Part shown: positions 1-6,599 of the stretch, piece after piece
Layout of the letters: every line of letters begins with the position of its first letter
Position numbering within the stretch: position 1 is the first letter of the stretch
Assembly (NCBI GenBank): GCA_029975915.1
Contig: JARKOC010000084.1
Location: forward strand, 1 to 7,194
Length of the DNA stretch: 7,194 bases
Direction of reading: 5' to 3'
Source: Bryobacteraceae bacterium
Lineage (GTDB): Bacteria > Acidobacteriota > Terriglobia > Bryobacterales > Bryobacteraceae
Position numbers and translations under genes: made by a program
Notes under the pieces: model-generated
Told to the model about the DNA's origin: nothing
Databases searched by the model: none
Seen by the model: only the letters and a program-made list of their open reading frames with translations

Positions 1-99
1 CACCACCACCGCAGGACGCAGGCTGATGGCCACGACCCTCCAACTACGTCAGGCCAGCTACCCGCAACTCCTTGCAATGGCTGCCTGATGGAGGAACTT

Positions 100-119
100 C
101 TTGCACCGAAGCGGTGAAG
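100..119 (-). terminator. Weak hairpin downstream of the WG-repeat gene
   Basis: About 15 bases past the stop of the minus-strand WG-repeat gene there is a short inverted repeat: CACCG, loop AAG, CGGTG (104-116), which can be extended by three pairs across one bulged base to 100-119. No T-run follows on the minus strand, so it is not a classical intrinsic terminator. It may only be a weak 3'-end structure or chance. Confidence 0.2.
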
Positions 120-134
120 TCACGAACGAAGGAT

Positions 135-917
135 CTACACGCCGATGAAGAAGAGGCGATTCCCGACCCGGACCCGGGCGAAGCCCTCGTGGAAGTCTTC
201 GGCCTCGTCATACAAAGGCTTGATGACCTGCCGGCCCTTGCGGTCGATGTAGCCGTACTCGTCCTTCACCTTCTGCCACGCCAGGCCATCGTGCAGGTCG
301 CCGATCGGTGTCGGGAGTTTGCAGGGAAGGATCTGCCGTCCCCGGGCGTCGACGAATCCGAACCGGCCGCCCCGGTTGGCGACCGCCAGCCCCTCGTTCA
401 TCTGGCCCAGGTTGGTGTAGTCAACCTTGCCCACGATCCTGCCCTTACGGTCCATCATGCCAAACAGCGAGTGGGGGATGCCGTGGCCGAACTCGTCCTC
501 GGAGCCCTCCTCGACCCAGAACTTGACTACCATCGCCACGCCCCCCTGGAAAGGCATGGACGAGTATCCCTGGAACTGCACGGCTCCCGAGGGGTCAATG
601 AACGCACTCTTGTCGTCGGGCATCTTCACCGACGCCAGGCCCTCCGAGAAGTCGTTTGCGAACAGGAAGGTCGGCGGAATCACGAAGGCACCCGTGGCGT
701 CGATGTATCCCCACAACCCGTCTTCGCTGCGGCACGGGTACCGCTGGGTCCCGGTGGCGACAGCCGTCGAGGCGTCTGAAGCAGCCGTTGGTACGGGGGC
801 CTCGGCCGCGGGTGCGGCAGCCTGGGGGGCATCACCTGGCGCCGACGGATCGGGCTCGGCCAGGACGCCGGGTGCCGCCAGCAGGACCATCATGGACAAC
901 AGGCATCGGACTGACAT
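135..917 (-). CDS. Secreted WG-repeat protein
   Basis: This 260-residue protein begins with a clear signal peptide (residues 1-20, MSVRCLLSMMVLLAAPGVLA), so it should be exported. An Ala/Pro-rich low-complexity linker follows (about 21-56). The rest is about five degenerate WG (KWG) repeats of roughly 30 residues, each with a core like GLWGYID, LFGMMD, RFGFVD or EYGYID, then a short glycine turn, an I-x-P-like segment and an F-x-EGLA motif. A sixth repeat stops after NRLFFIGV. WG repeats are found in many bacterial surface and periplasmic proteins and are generally thought to be binding scaffolds; the ligand here cannot be read. The start is supported by GGAG at 924-927, six bases before the ATG. 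The gene is transcribed divergently from the LRR gene, and the two share a 173-base intergenic region with a perfect palindrome. The family call is firm; the function is unknown. Confidence 0.85.
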   Translation of the reverse strand: MSVRCLLSMMVLLAAPGVLAEPDPSAPGDAPQAAAPAAEAPVPTAASDASTAVATGTQRYPCRSEDGLWGYIDATGAFVIPPTFLFANDFSEGLASVKMPDDKSAFIDPSGAVQFQGYSSMPFQGGVAMVVKFWVEEGSEDEFGHGIPHSLFGMMDRKGRIVGKVDYTNLGQMNEGLAVANRGGRFGFVDARGRQILPCKLPTPIGDLHDGLAWQKVKDEYGYIDRKGRQVIKPLYDEAEDFHEGFARVRVGNRLFFIGV

Positions 918-943
918 GGGGATCTCCGGGAAAACGACGGCCT

Positions 944-972
944 ATTCTCTGCCCCCCCGATCGGTTGTTCAA
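944..972 (-). promoter_or_regulatory. Possible sigma70-type promoter for the WG-repeat gene
   Basis: Read on the minus strand, TTGAAC (967-972) and GAGAAT (944-949) are separated by 17 bases and each matches four of six consensus positions. This would place the transcript start about 20 bases upstream of the ATG at 917, leaving room for the GGAG ribosome-binding site. It is a consensus match only, and sigma70 preferences in this organism are unknown. Confidence 0.35.
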
Positions 973-990
973 GTGCGGAATACGCAGACA

Positions 991-1010
991 ATTGACCTGA
1001 TCAGGTCAAT
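991..1010. promoter_or_regulatory. Perfect 20-bp palindrome, probable operator
   Basis: The sequence ATTGACCTGATCAGGTCAAT is identical to its reverse complement over all 20 bases, with no spacer. It lies between the divergent WG-repeat and LRR genes, 74 bases upstream of the WG start and 81 bases upstream of the LRR start, a typical place for a two-fold symmetric operator. Its 20-bp length and CCTG/CAGG arms recall lux-box-like sites bound by LuxR-HTH dimers, and a LuxR-HTH gene lies in the adjacent operon. That pairing is inference. The TTGACC half on each strand could also act as part of a -35 element. Confidence 0.6.
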
Positions 1011-1038
1011 CGACCACTGGAACCTTCCCGCCGACAAT
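1010..1038 (+). promoter_or_regulatory. Possible promoter for the LRR gene
   Basis: TCGACC (1010-1015) and GACAAT (1033-1038), 17 bases apart, each match four of six sigma70 consensus positions. The -35 would overlap the last base of the palindrome, so a protein bound there could block polymerase. The implied transcript start near 1045 lies after the first in-frame ATG (1037), consistent with translation starting at 1091. The match is weak. Confidence 0.25.
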
Positions 1039-1080
1039 GATGCGGACATCCTTGAATGTTCGAACCGGCAAGCAACAAGC

Positions 1081-1084
1081 GAGG
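1081..1084 (+). promoter_or_regulatory. Ribosome-binding site that decides the LRR gene start
   Basis: GAGG sits six bases upstream of the ATG at 1091. That ATG is followed directly by a normal signal peptide (MSRLFPILCAVMAAVALFLG). The earlier in-frame ATG at 1037 would add 18 polar, basic residues in front of the signal peptide and lacks such a site. Confidence 0.6.
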
Positions 1085-1090
1085 TACCCC

Positions 1091-4000
1091 ATGTCCCGTC
1101 TCTTCCCGATTCTGTGCGCAGTGATGGCTGCGGTGGCGCTGTTTCTGGGGGCTGCGGAAACCTCCAAGGCAGACACCCCGATCCCCTGGAGCCAGCGGCA
1201 GGCTTTGCGATCCCTCTACCAGGCCATGGACGGGGACAACTGGAAGTCCGAATGCAGGGCCGGGTTCAAGACGCCCCCCCTGGAATCCGACGGGTTTTCG
1301 AAGGAAGGCACGGAAAATACCTGGGGAGGGCCGGATCGAATCCGGTGGATTGATACCACGGTCAACAGCGTCAAGGGTCTTTACATGACCCACGTGGACT
1401 TCAGGGACTGCGGCCTGAAAGGTACGTTCCTGGATGGGCTCGGGGGGGCCATCCCCTTCCTGGCGGCCATTCCCAGGGTCCAATACCTGAATCTTTCCGG
1501 GAACGAGATACGCGGGCCGATTCCGGCGGAACTGTCCTACGCGAATCTGCTGATCACCCTGGTACTTAGCAGGAACAAGTTCACGGGCCTGGTTCCGGCA
1601 GCCCTGTTCGAACACCCCTCGCTGCGCGGCTTTGTACTGGACGGGAACGGCTACACCGGGTTCGAAATCCCCCAGTCGGTCAGCACGAAACTGGAGTATT
1701 TCAATATCAGGAACAACCCCTTCGACTGTCCCATCCCCGAGTTCTTCGGGGATCTTGTCGCCTTCCAGAACCTGGACCTAAGCAACCACGGTTTCACTGG
1801 GCAGATCCCCGCGAGTCTGCTCAGGCTTCCCATTCTGGGGAGCCTGTCCCTGAAGCAGAACCGGTTGACCGGCCCGATCCCGTTGGAAATCCTTACGATG
1901 CCCATAAACTACATGGTCGATCTGTCCTGGAACAAACTGACCGGCCCGCTGCCTGTGCCCAACCTGGATGACCTGCCTGACCTGGTAACGCGGACAATCG
2001 TGCTTGGTCGGAACAGGATCGACGGTTCGCTGCCGCCGGAATGGCTGTCACTCCCGTCGGTCTGGGAACTTGATCTGTCGGACAATCTTCTGTCGGGTCC
2101 GCTGCCGGTACCCGCACGGCCGAACAGTCCCCTGGCCGTTCTGGACCTGGAACGGAACCTGCTGGACGGGCCTCTGCCCGAATCCTGGGAGCGTTTCGGA
2201 AACCTGCGCATCCTGGAACTGGGCGACAACCTCCTGGAAGGCACGATCCCGGCAGGCCTGTGCGTCTTGTCCGACAAACTTGTCGCCCTGTACCTTTCCC
2301 GCAATCGCCTGACAGGTCTGTCCCAAGCTCCGGGCTGTCTGGAAAACGCCACCCACGTGTACATTTCACGCAACGCCATCTCGCAGGAGATGCCCGCAGA
2401 CCTGGCACTTCTGCTGGCAGGAACCACGGGTTATACCGGTGCCGGCGCGACATGGACAGTCAGCGACTGGAACGGCCTGTTCCCGGGGCCGGCGCAGAGG
2501 GATGCGTACGAGGCCAAGATGCCCAGATGGCGTGAGTGGCAGACCCTTCCCCCCGGGGATCCCGCTGTCGAGGCTTTGGGATCCAGGGCCGTCCGGGTGT
2601 CCTGGACACCGGTGGAATGGCCCGCGATCCCGGGACGCTACAGGGTCTCGTTGACCAGCAAGGGCGGGGGCGGTGTCACCAGCGAACGGATCAACGTGGA
2701 CACCTCCAATCTGTCCAACGCGGTCTGGCTGGTGTCGGGTCTGACCCCTGAACGGACATACGAAGTGCGCGTCCGTACTGTGACAGACCCCCATGCCGGC
2801 AATGCCAACACTGTCGTCAGCGTGGGGGGGCCGACGCTGGAAGTGACAATGCCCCAGGCGTCGGACGAGGCAGGAATGGCCGCAAACCCCGACCGCATGA
2901 CGTTCGTGGCCTACCCAAGCCGGCCCATGGCTCCGGCACAGGAGGTGGCGATCCTTGGCACAAGCGGCGGGGAGCCCAGGTGGCGAGTGACCCCCAGCGA
3001 GGACTGGCTGACAGTGGCTCCGACCTTCGGACGTGGCGATGCCATTCTGACCGTGACCGTCTCGGATGTCGGAAAGCCCGGAAACCACCAGGGGGTCATC
3101 GGCGTGGGTCCGGATCTGGGCCTTCCCGGGGACTCTTTCGACATCCCGGTGACCCTTGTCGTCCTGGCCGAGGATCCCGCGGCACTGACGGTCCAGCCCA
3201 CTTCGCTGGCATTCGGCGGCACTGCGGGTGGACGTCCTGCTGCAGCGCAGAATGCGGCTGTGGTCGTCGGCGAAGAGGGCCTGGCCTGGGAAGCGTCGAT
3301 GGATGAAGACTGGCTGCGGGTCCGCCCTGCCGATGGGATCGGCCACGGCATGGTGTTCGTGGACGTGGATCCAGCGGGCAGGACTGCCGGTACATACAAC
3401 GGGACCATCGTCTTTCATCGGGCCGGTGACCCATCCCAGGAACTGGCCCGTCTGCAGGCCGTCATGACCCTGGCAGCGCCGCTGCCGACTCTTGACCCGG
3501 AAACGCTGACAGTCGAAGCAGGAACCGAGGACGAGACCCCGGCTTCTGCCAAGGTGGCTTTGTCGTTTCCCGGTGACGAAGACATCCCCTGGCGTATCGA
3601 GACGTTCGGGGCCTTCCTGTCCGATGTGTTGCCCCTGGTCGGCAGGGGAACCAGCGAGATCGATGTCAGGATAGCCGCATTCGACATGGCTCCGGGCCAG
3701 CACAACGGTGAACTTCGGCTGTTCGCTCCACCCGAAGAAACCGATCCCACGGCCGTGGTAGAGGTGGTACTGACGGTTCAGGAAGGCATCGTGGTGATAC
3801 CGGATACGGGCGGGGACGCGGCCCCGATCGAGGACACCGGGACCTCGACCTCCGAGGACATCGGCGATCCAGGTCCGGGACAGGATGCCTGGCAGGGTGG
3901 CAACGACCTGGGGCCCAACGTTCCCGACGGAAATGCCTTCACAGATGCGTCCCAGGGCGACGGCGTTTCGCCGGGTAGTGATGTTCCCGGGACCGGTGGC

Positions 4001-4120
4001 AAGGGCGGCGGTTGCGCGACCGTGAAGGTGACGACCGGCCCGGGTCCTGCGATCCTGTTCCTGCTGATGCTATGCTCGCTGCTGTTGATGCACTGCAATT
4101 GGCGGAAGAAACTGCGATAA
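1091..4120 (+). CDS. Surface LRR / FN3 / BACON-like protein with C-terminal sorting tail
   Basis: This is a 1009-residue exported protein. Residues 1-27 are a signal peptide. Residues 31-51 (WSQRQALRSLYQAMDGDNW) resemble the cap that precedes plant-type LRRs. About 13 repeats (127-442) follow the pattern LxLxxNxLxGxIPxxL, the plant-specific LRR class. Residues 490-569 form a fibronectin III-like domain (VRVSWTP, GLTPERTYEVRVRT). Three similar beta-sandwich modules follow (about 600-692, 698-794, 800-897); the first two carry the EDWL.V / TAGTYNGTIV features of BACON-type domains, while the third is more diverged. Residues 898-969 are an Asp/Gly/Pro/Thr stalk. The end has GGGC (Cys975), a hydrophobic helix (986-1002) and the basic tail NWRKKLR, a layout like MYXO-CTERM sorting signals. 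The protein is probably displayed on the cell surface for adhesion or ligand binding, perhaps of carbohydrate or protein; the ligand is unknown. Its stop codon overlaps the start of the LuxR-type gene. Confidence 0.88.
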   Translation: MSRLFPILCAVMAAVALFLGAAETSKADTPIPWSQRQALRSLYQAMDGDNWKSECRAGFKTPPLESDGFSKEGTENTWGGPDRIRWIDTTVNSVKGLYMTHVDFRDCGLKGTFLDGLGGAIPFLAAIPRVQYLNLSGNEIRGPIPAELSYANLLITLVLSRNKFTGLVPAALFEHPSLRGFVLDGNGYTGFEIPQSVSTKLEYFNIRNNPFDCPIPEFFGDLVAFQNLDLSNHGFTGQIPASLLRLPILGSLSLKQNRLTGPIPLEILTMPINYMVDLSWNKLTGPLPVPNLDDLPDLVTRTIVLGRNRIDGSLPPEWLSLPSVWELDLSDNLLSGPLPVPARPNSPLAVLDLERNLLDGPLPESWERFGNLRILELGDNLLEGTIPAGLCVLSDKLVALYLSRNRLTGLSQAPGCLENATHVYISRNAISQEMPADLALLLAGTTGYTGAGATWTVSDWNGLFPGPAQRDAYEAKMPRWREWQTLPPGDPAVEALGSRAVRVSWTPVEWPAIPGRYRVSLTSKGGGGVTSERINVDTSNLSNAVWLVSGLTPERTYEVRVRTVTDPHAGNANTVVSVGGPTLEVTMPQASDEAGMAANPDRMTFVAYPSRPMAPAQEVAILGTSGGEPRWRVTPSEDWLTVAPTFGRGDAILTVTVSDVGKPGNHQGVIGVGPDLGLPGDSFDIPVTLVVLAEDPAALTVQPTSLAFGGTAGGRPAAAQNAAVVVGEEGLAWEASMDEDWLRVRPADGIGHGMVFVDVDPAGRTAGTYNGTIVFHRAGDPSQELARLQAVMTLAAPLPTLDPETLTVEAGTEDETPASAKVALSFPGDEDIPWRIETFGAFLSDVLPLVGRGTSEIDVRIAAFDMAPGQHNGELRLFAPPEETDPTAVVEVVLTVQEGIVVIPDTGGDAAPIEDTGTSTSEDIGDPGPGQDAWQGGNDLGPNVPDGNAFTDASQGDGVSPGSDVPGTGGKGGGCATVKVTTGPGPAILFLLMLCSLLLMHCNWRKKLR

Positions 4121-5004
4121 TGGCCTGGACTTCCGGGGGGGCGTTTCCCAGAATGGCAACGCATCGCATCGCGAAACTCCGGCCGAACGATATCAAGACG
4201 GCATACATGCTGCTGGGTGGATGTCGGGAACTGGGCCGGAATCCAGAGGCATGGTGCAGGCGCCTGGGTGACGGCCTGTCGGGCCACATGGGCATTCGCC
4301 TGTCAGCCTTTGTCGAGGGCGGTCCTGGTCTGGCCTCGGGACAGGGACAAGCATCGCCAGGTGACCGGTTCTTTCTTCACGGGCCCGACATGGACAAGGT
4401 GCTGGCGGTTTTCCAGGAGTTCTGGGCCCGGGAGGTGGCGTCCAGGGACCCGACCCTCATCGCCTGGAGAAAGGTCAGGAACCGCACAGCCGTCAGGGCG
4501 CGCTCCCAACTGATCGACATGCGGGATTGGTACGCCAGCGACTCCTACCGCATGCTTTTCCAACGACTCGGCCTGGACCACGCGATCCTGTGCCGATGCC
4601 CGATAGGGGACTCCCGGATGCTGATGATGGACTTCTGGCGGCAGGCAGGAGACCGGGATTTCACCACCCGGGAAATCGGGTTCCTGGAACTGGTGACTCG
4701 CGAGGTTGGTACCCTGGCGAGGGACGGCGCCCTTGTTCCCCTGGGTGGCAGAAGAACCGGTCTGCCGCCGCGGTTGCAACAGGTCCTGGAGGCACTTCGG
4801 CAGGGCATGAGCGAGAAGGAGGTCGCCGCCGCTCTGGGCCTTAGTCCCCACACGGTCCACAACCACGTCAAGCGCTTGCACCGCCGTTTCGGTGTCGCGA
4901 ACCGGGCCGCCCTGCTTGCAGCAATCAGCCAGGAACCCGATGGAACCGACCCGCGAGCATCCGGCCGCTTCGAATCGGTACTGCCACCCGGCCCTCCCGA
5001 CTGA
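4120..5004 (+). CDS. LuxR-type HTH transcriptional regulator
   Basis: This 294-residue protein has a C-terminal GerE/LuxR-type helix-turn-helix (about 216-269). It contains MSEKEVAAALGLSPHTVHNH followed by a VKRLHRRFGVANRAAL recognition/dimer segment, close to the family consensus. The N-terminal region (about 15-190; LGGCRELGRNPEAWCRRLGDG, DWYASDSYRMLFQRLGLDH, FTTREIGFLELVTREV) has no receiver-domain Asp/Lys pattern that I can see. It may be a GAF-like sensory fold; I recall similar N-termini in Planctomycetes and Myxococcota regulators. No transmembrane segment is visible. The ATG shares its A with the LRR gene's TAA stop (TAATG), indicating translational coupling, and a GGAAG lies 11 bases upstream. 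An in-frame ATG at 4153 is an alternative start that would drop 11 residues. It may regulate its own operon through the palindrome at 991-1010, but this is untested. Confidence 0.85.
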   Translation: MAWTSGGAFPRMATHRIAKLRPNDIKTAYMLLGGCRELGRNPEAWCRRLGDGLSGHMGIRLSAFVEGGPGLASGQGQASPGDRFFLHGPDMDKVLAVFQEFWAREVASRDPTLIAWRKVRNRTAVRARSQLIDMRDWYASDSYRMLFQRLGLDHAILCRCPIGDSRMLMMDFWRQAGDRDFTTREIGFLELVTREVGTLARDGALVPLGGRRTGLPPRLQQVLEALRQGMSEKEVAAALGLSPHTVHNHVKRLHRRFGVANRAALLAAISQEPDGTDPRASGRFESVLPPGPPD

Positions 5005-5064
5005 TGCCAGGCCCAAGTCTTGCATGACCAACGCAACCGGTGCACCCGGGGGCTTATGGCTATC
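5005..5064 (+). repeat. Direct repeat, copy 1 (upstream of the channel gene)
   Basis: This 60-base segment matches 6533-6593 at 55 of 60 positions with one single-base gap. The first 20 bases (TGCCAGGCCCAAGTCTTGCA) and the last 19 or so (CGGGGGCTTATGGCTATC region) are identical; all five mismatches are in the middle. It begins on the base after the regulator's stop and ends inside the third codon of the channel gene, so it contains the whole intergenic gap. The ends are imperfect inverted repeats of each other (GCCA..GCCC reading inwards from both sides). Confidence 0.85.
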
Positions 5065-6492
5065 AACGTCGTCATGGTCCTGGTTCGAACCTGGGGCGTG
5101 GCCACGATCCTGTGCGGCGCCTTCCTTACGTTCACCTCGGTTGCCGCCCAACAGTTGGACGGTAGCCAGGACAAGCCGGTGCCGGCGAAGGCATCTGACG
5201 GCAAACCCGAAGCCCCAGGCAAGGTCGAAGTCCAGCCAGTGGCCGAGGATGACGAGATCAGCCAACGAATCAAGGACATTCTTGAAGCGACAGGATGGTT
5301 TGGCGCGCCCGATGTAAGTGTCCGGGAAGGAATCGTATTCCTGAAGGGAACCACGGAAAGCGATGAATACAAGCATTGGGCCGGAAATCTGGCGAAGAAT
5401 ACGCAGGACGTGGTTGCAGTGGTCAATCAAATCGCTGTGGTTCCAACGGCGGTCTGGGATTTCGATCCAACCTTTCAGGTACTGACCGATCTGGTGCGGG
5501 GATTCGTTCGATTGCTGCCCCTGATCGTGGTGGCGGCAGTCGTGATCGCCATCTCATGGTTCTTCGCCAGATTGATGGTGCGCGTACTGCGTCGCAGACT
5601 TCTGGCTCCATCCCGCAGCCATCTTCTGCGCGAAGTAATGGCTTGTGCCGGCGGAATACTTGTGATGCTTGGCGGCCTGTACCTGGTGCTGCGCATCGCC
5701 GGGCTTACGCAACTGGCGCTTACGGTCCTGGGTGGAACAGGGTTGATTGGTCTGGTGCTGGGCATCGCATTCCGCGACATCACCGAGAATTTCCTTGCCA
5801 GCCTGTTTCTCAGTTTGCAGCAACCGTTTCGCGAGGGCGATCTGGTCGAGGTGGCAGGCGTCACGGGTTACGTCCAGCGGTTGACCGCGCGCACGACAGT
5901 CCTGATGACACTGGACGGCAACCAACTGCAGATCCCCAATTCGGCCGTCTTCAAAAGCACGCTGCGCAATTTCACCAGCAATCCCAATCGCCGCGATGAT
6001 TTCGCCGTGGGTATCGGCTACGACGATTCCATCCCTTTTGCCCAGGAAGTCGCCTTGAAGGTGCTGGCTGAACATCCCGCTGTTCTGAAGGAACCCGAAC
6101 CCCTGGTGCTGGTGGAAAACCTTGGTTCGGCCACGGTGAACCTGCGGGTCTATTTCTGGCTCGACGGCGGTCGACACAGTTGGGTGAAGGTGAAATCATC
6201 CGTCATTCGGCTGGTCAAACGGGCCTTTCAGGAATCGGGGATTTCGCTGCCGGACGAGGCCCGCGAAGTCACCTTTCCCAATGGGGTGCCTGTTCGCATC
6301 ATGGAAGCCGAGGGGCCTGTGGTACCAGCCGGAACAGCCCGGGCGAAGCCTGCAGCCGAGCCCGAGGCAGTCTCGACCAGGGCGGAAGCCGGCCTGCAAA
6401 GCGAAGCCGGGGAAATCAAAGAGCAGGCGCGCAGATCCTGGACCCCTGGCGAGAATCTTCTGACCCCACCGTCGTCTGCGGATCCCCGTTGA
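5056..6492 (+). CDS. BON-domain MscS-type mechanosensitive channel
   Basis: This 478-residue protein should release solutes through the inner membrane during osmotic downshock. Residues 1-32 form an export signal or membrane anchor (MAINVVMVLVRTWGVATILCG...SVAAQ). A polar linker leads to a BON domain (65-130; DVSVREGIVFLKGTTESDEY), expected on the periplasmic side. Three transmembrane segments follow at about 153-171, 193-213 and 220-252; the third is the Gly/Ala-rich pore helix ending in GIAFRDITENFLASLFL. Then come the MscS cytosolic domain (QQPFREGDLVEV, LDGNQLQIPNSAVF, about 255-405) and an Ala/Glu/Pro-rich tail. ATG 5056 is preferred because it opens directly into the signal and follows a GGGGG stretch. 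A TTG at 5020 is an in-frame alternative adding 12 polar residues with no clear ribosome-binding site. It lies 51 bases after the regulator gene and may be co-transcribed with it. Confidence 0.9.
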   Translation: MAINVVMVLVRTWGVATILCGAFLTFTSVAAQQLDGSQDKPVPAKASDGKPEAPGKVEVQPVAEDDEISQRIKDILEATGWFGAPDVSVREGIVFLKGTTESDEYKHWAGNLAKNTQDVVAVVNQIAVVPTAVWDFDPTFQVLTDLVRGFVRLLPLIVVAAVVIAISWFFARLMVRVLRRRLLAPSRSHLLREVMACAGGILVMLGGLYLVLRIAGLTQLALTVLGGTGLIGLVLGIAFRDITENFLASLFLSLQQPFREGDLVEVAGVTGYVQRLTARTTVLMTLDGNQLQIPNSAVFKSTLRNFTSNPNRRDDFAVGIGYDDSIPFAQEVALKVLAEHPAVLKEPEPLVLVENLGSATVNLRVYFWLDGGRHSWVKVKSSVIRLVKRAFQESGISLPDEAREVTFPNGVPVRIMEAEGPVVPAGTARAKPAAEPEAVSTRAEAGLQSEAGEIKEQARRSWTPGENLLTPPSSADPR

Positions 6493-6511
6493 ATTCCCAG
6501 AACCCCGCACC

Positions 6512-6541
6512 GGCCTGGCCGTCTCGGCAGGCTGCCAGGCC
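6512..6541 (+). terminator. GC-rich hairpin after the channel gene
   Basis: GGCCTGGC (6512-6519) and GCCAGGCC (6534-6541) are perfect complements with a 14-base loop, starting 20 bases after the channel stop codon. The right arm lies within the start of repeat copy 2. No T-run follows, so this is not a textbook intrinsic terminator, but it is the best 3'-end structure for the channel transcript. It could also belong to the repeat. Confidence 0.4.
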
Positions 6542-6593
6542 CAAGTCTTGCAAGATCAACGCGACCTATGCACCCCGGGGGCTTATGGCTATC
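6533..6593 (+). repeat. Direct repeat, copy 2 (between channel gene and IS66 element)
   Basis: This 61-base segment is the partner of 5005-5064, in the same orientation, with one extra C in the C-run. It contains a perfect 10-base palindrome, TCTTGCAAGA (6546-6555), which copy 1 has lost. Its ATG at 6585, matching the channel gene's start, opens only an 11-codon frame (MAIEIVTVHPV, stop at 6620) that runs into the IS66 end. It may be the remnant of a second leader and gene start, or a dispersed intergenic repeat. Confidence 0.85.
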
Positions 6594-6599
6594 GAAATC

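Noticed and set aside
1..88. Open frame from the window edge ending in ...LRQASYPQLLAMAA and a stop at 86-88
   Set aside because: It could be the 3' end of an upstream gene, but about 28 residues with no recognisable motif and mixed codon bias are not enough to support a call.
1058..1065. Palindrome GTTCGAAC upstream of the LRR gene
   Set aside because: An 8-base palindrome is expected by chance in a region of this size and has no second copy nearby.
1037..1090. Upstream ATG at 1037 as the start of the LRR protein
   Set aside because: It would bury the signal peptide behind 18 basic and polar residues, lacks a good ribosome-binding site, and lies upstream of the possible transcript start.
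427..1353. A 308-codon plus-strand frame crossing the WG gene, the promoter region and the start of the LRR gene
   Set aside because: It is antisense to the WG repeats and out of frame with the LRR signal peptide; no domain is visible.
2366..3703. A 445-codon open frame on the minus strand opposite the LRR gene
   Set aside because: It is antisense to well-defined FN3 and BACON-like domains, is rich in Cys/His/Arg/Gly/Pro as expected for a shadow frame in GC-rich DNA, and shows no recognisable motif.
4012..4119. Extended start of the regulator at 4012
   Set aside because: It would overlap the LRR gene's sorting tail by over 100 bases; the ATG at 4120 overlapping the stop is the usual arrangement for coupled genes.
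952..4141. Runs of seven G or C at 952-958, 1274-1280, 1442-1448, 2824-2830 and 4135-4141 as phase-variation tracts
   Set aside because: A handful of 7-base G/C runs is roughly what a GC-rich sequence of this length gives by chance, and they are short for slipped-strand switching. The one at 952-958 lies in the possible promoter spacer and the one at 4135-4141 just after the regulator's start, so those two would be the ones to recheck.
4303..5430. Long minus-strand frames opposite the regulator and channel genes
   Set aside because: They run across two clear plus-strand genes and the gap between them, and their composition is that of shadow frames.
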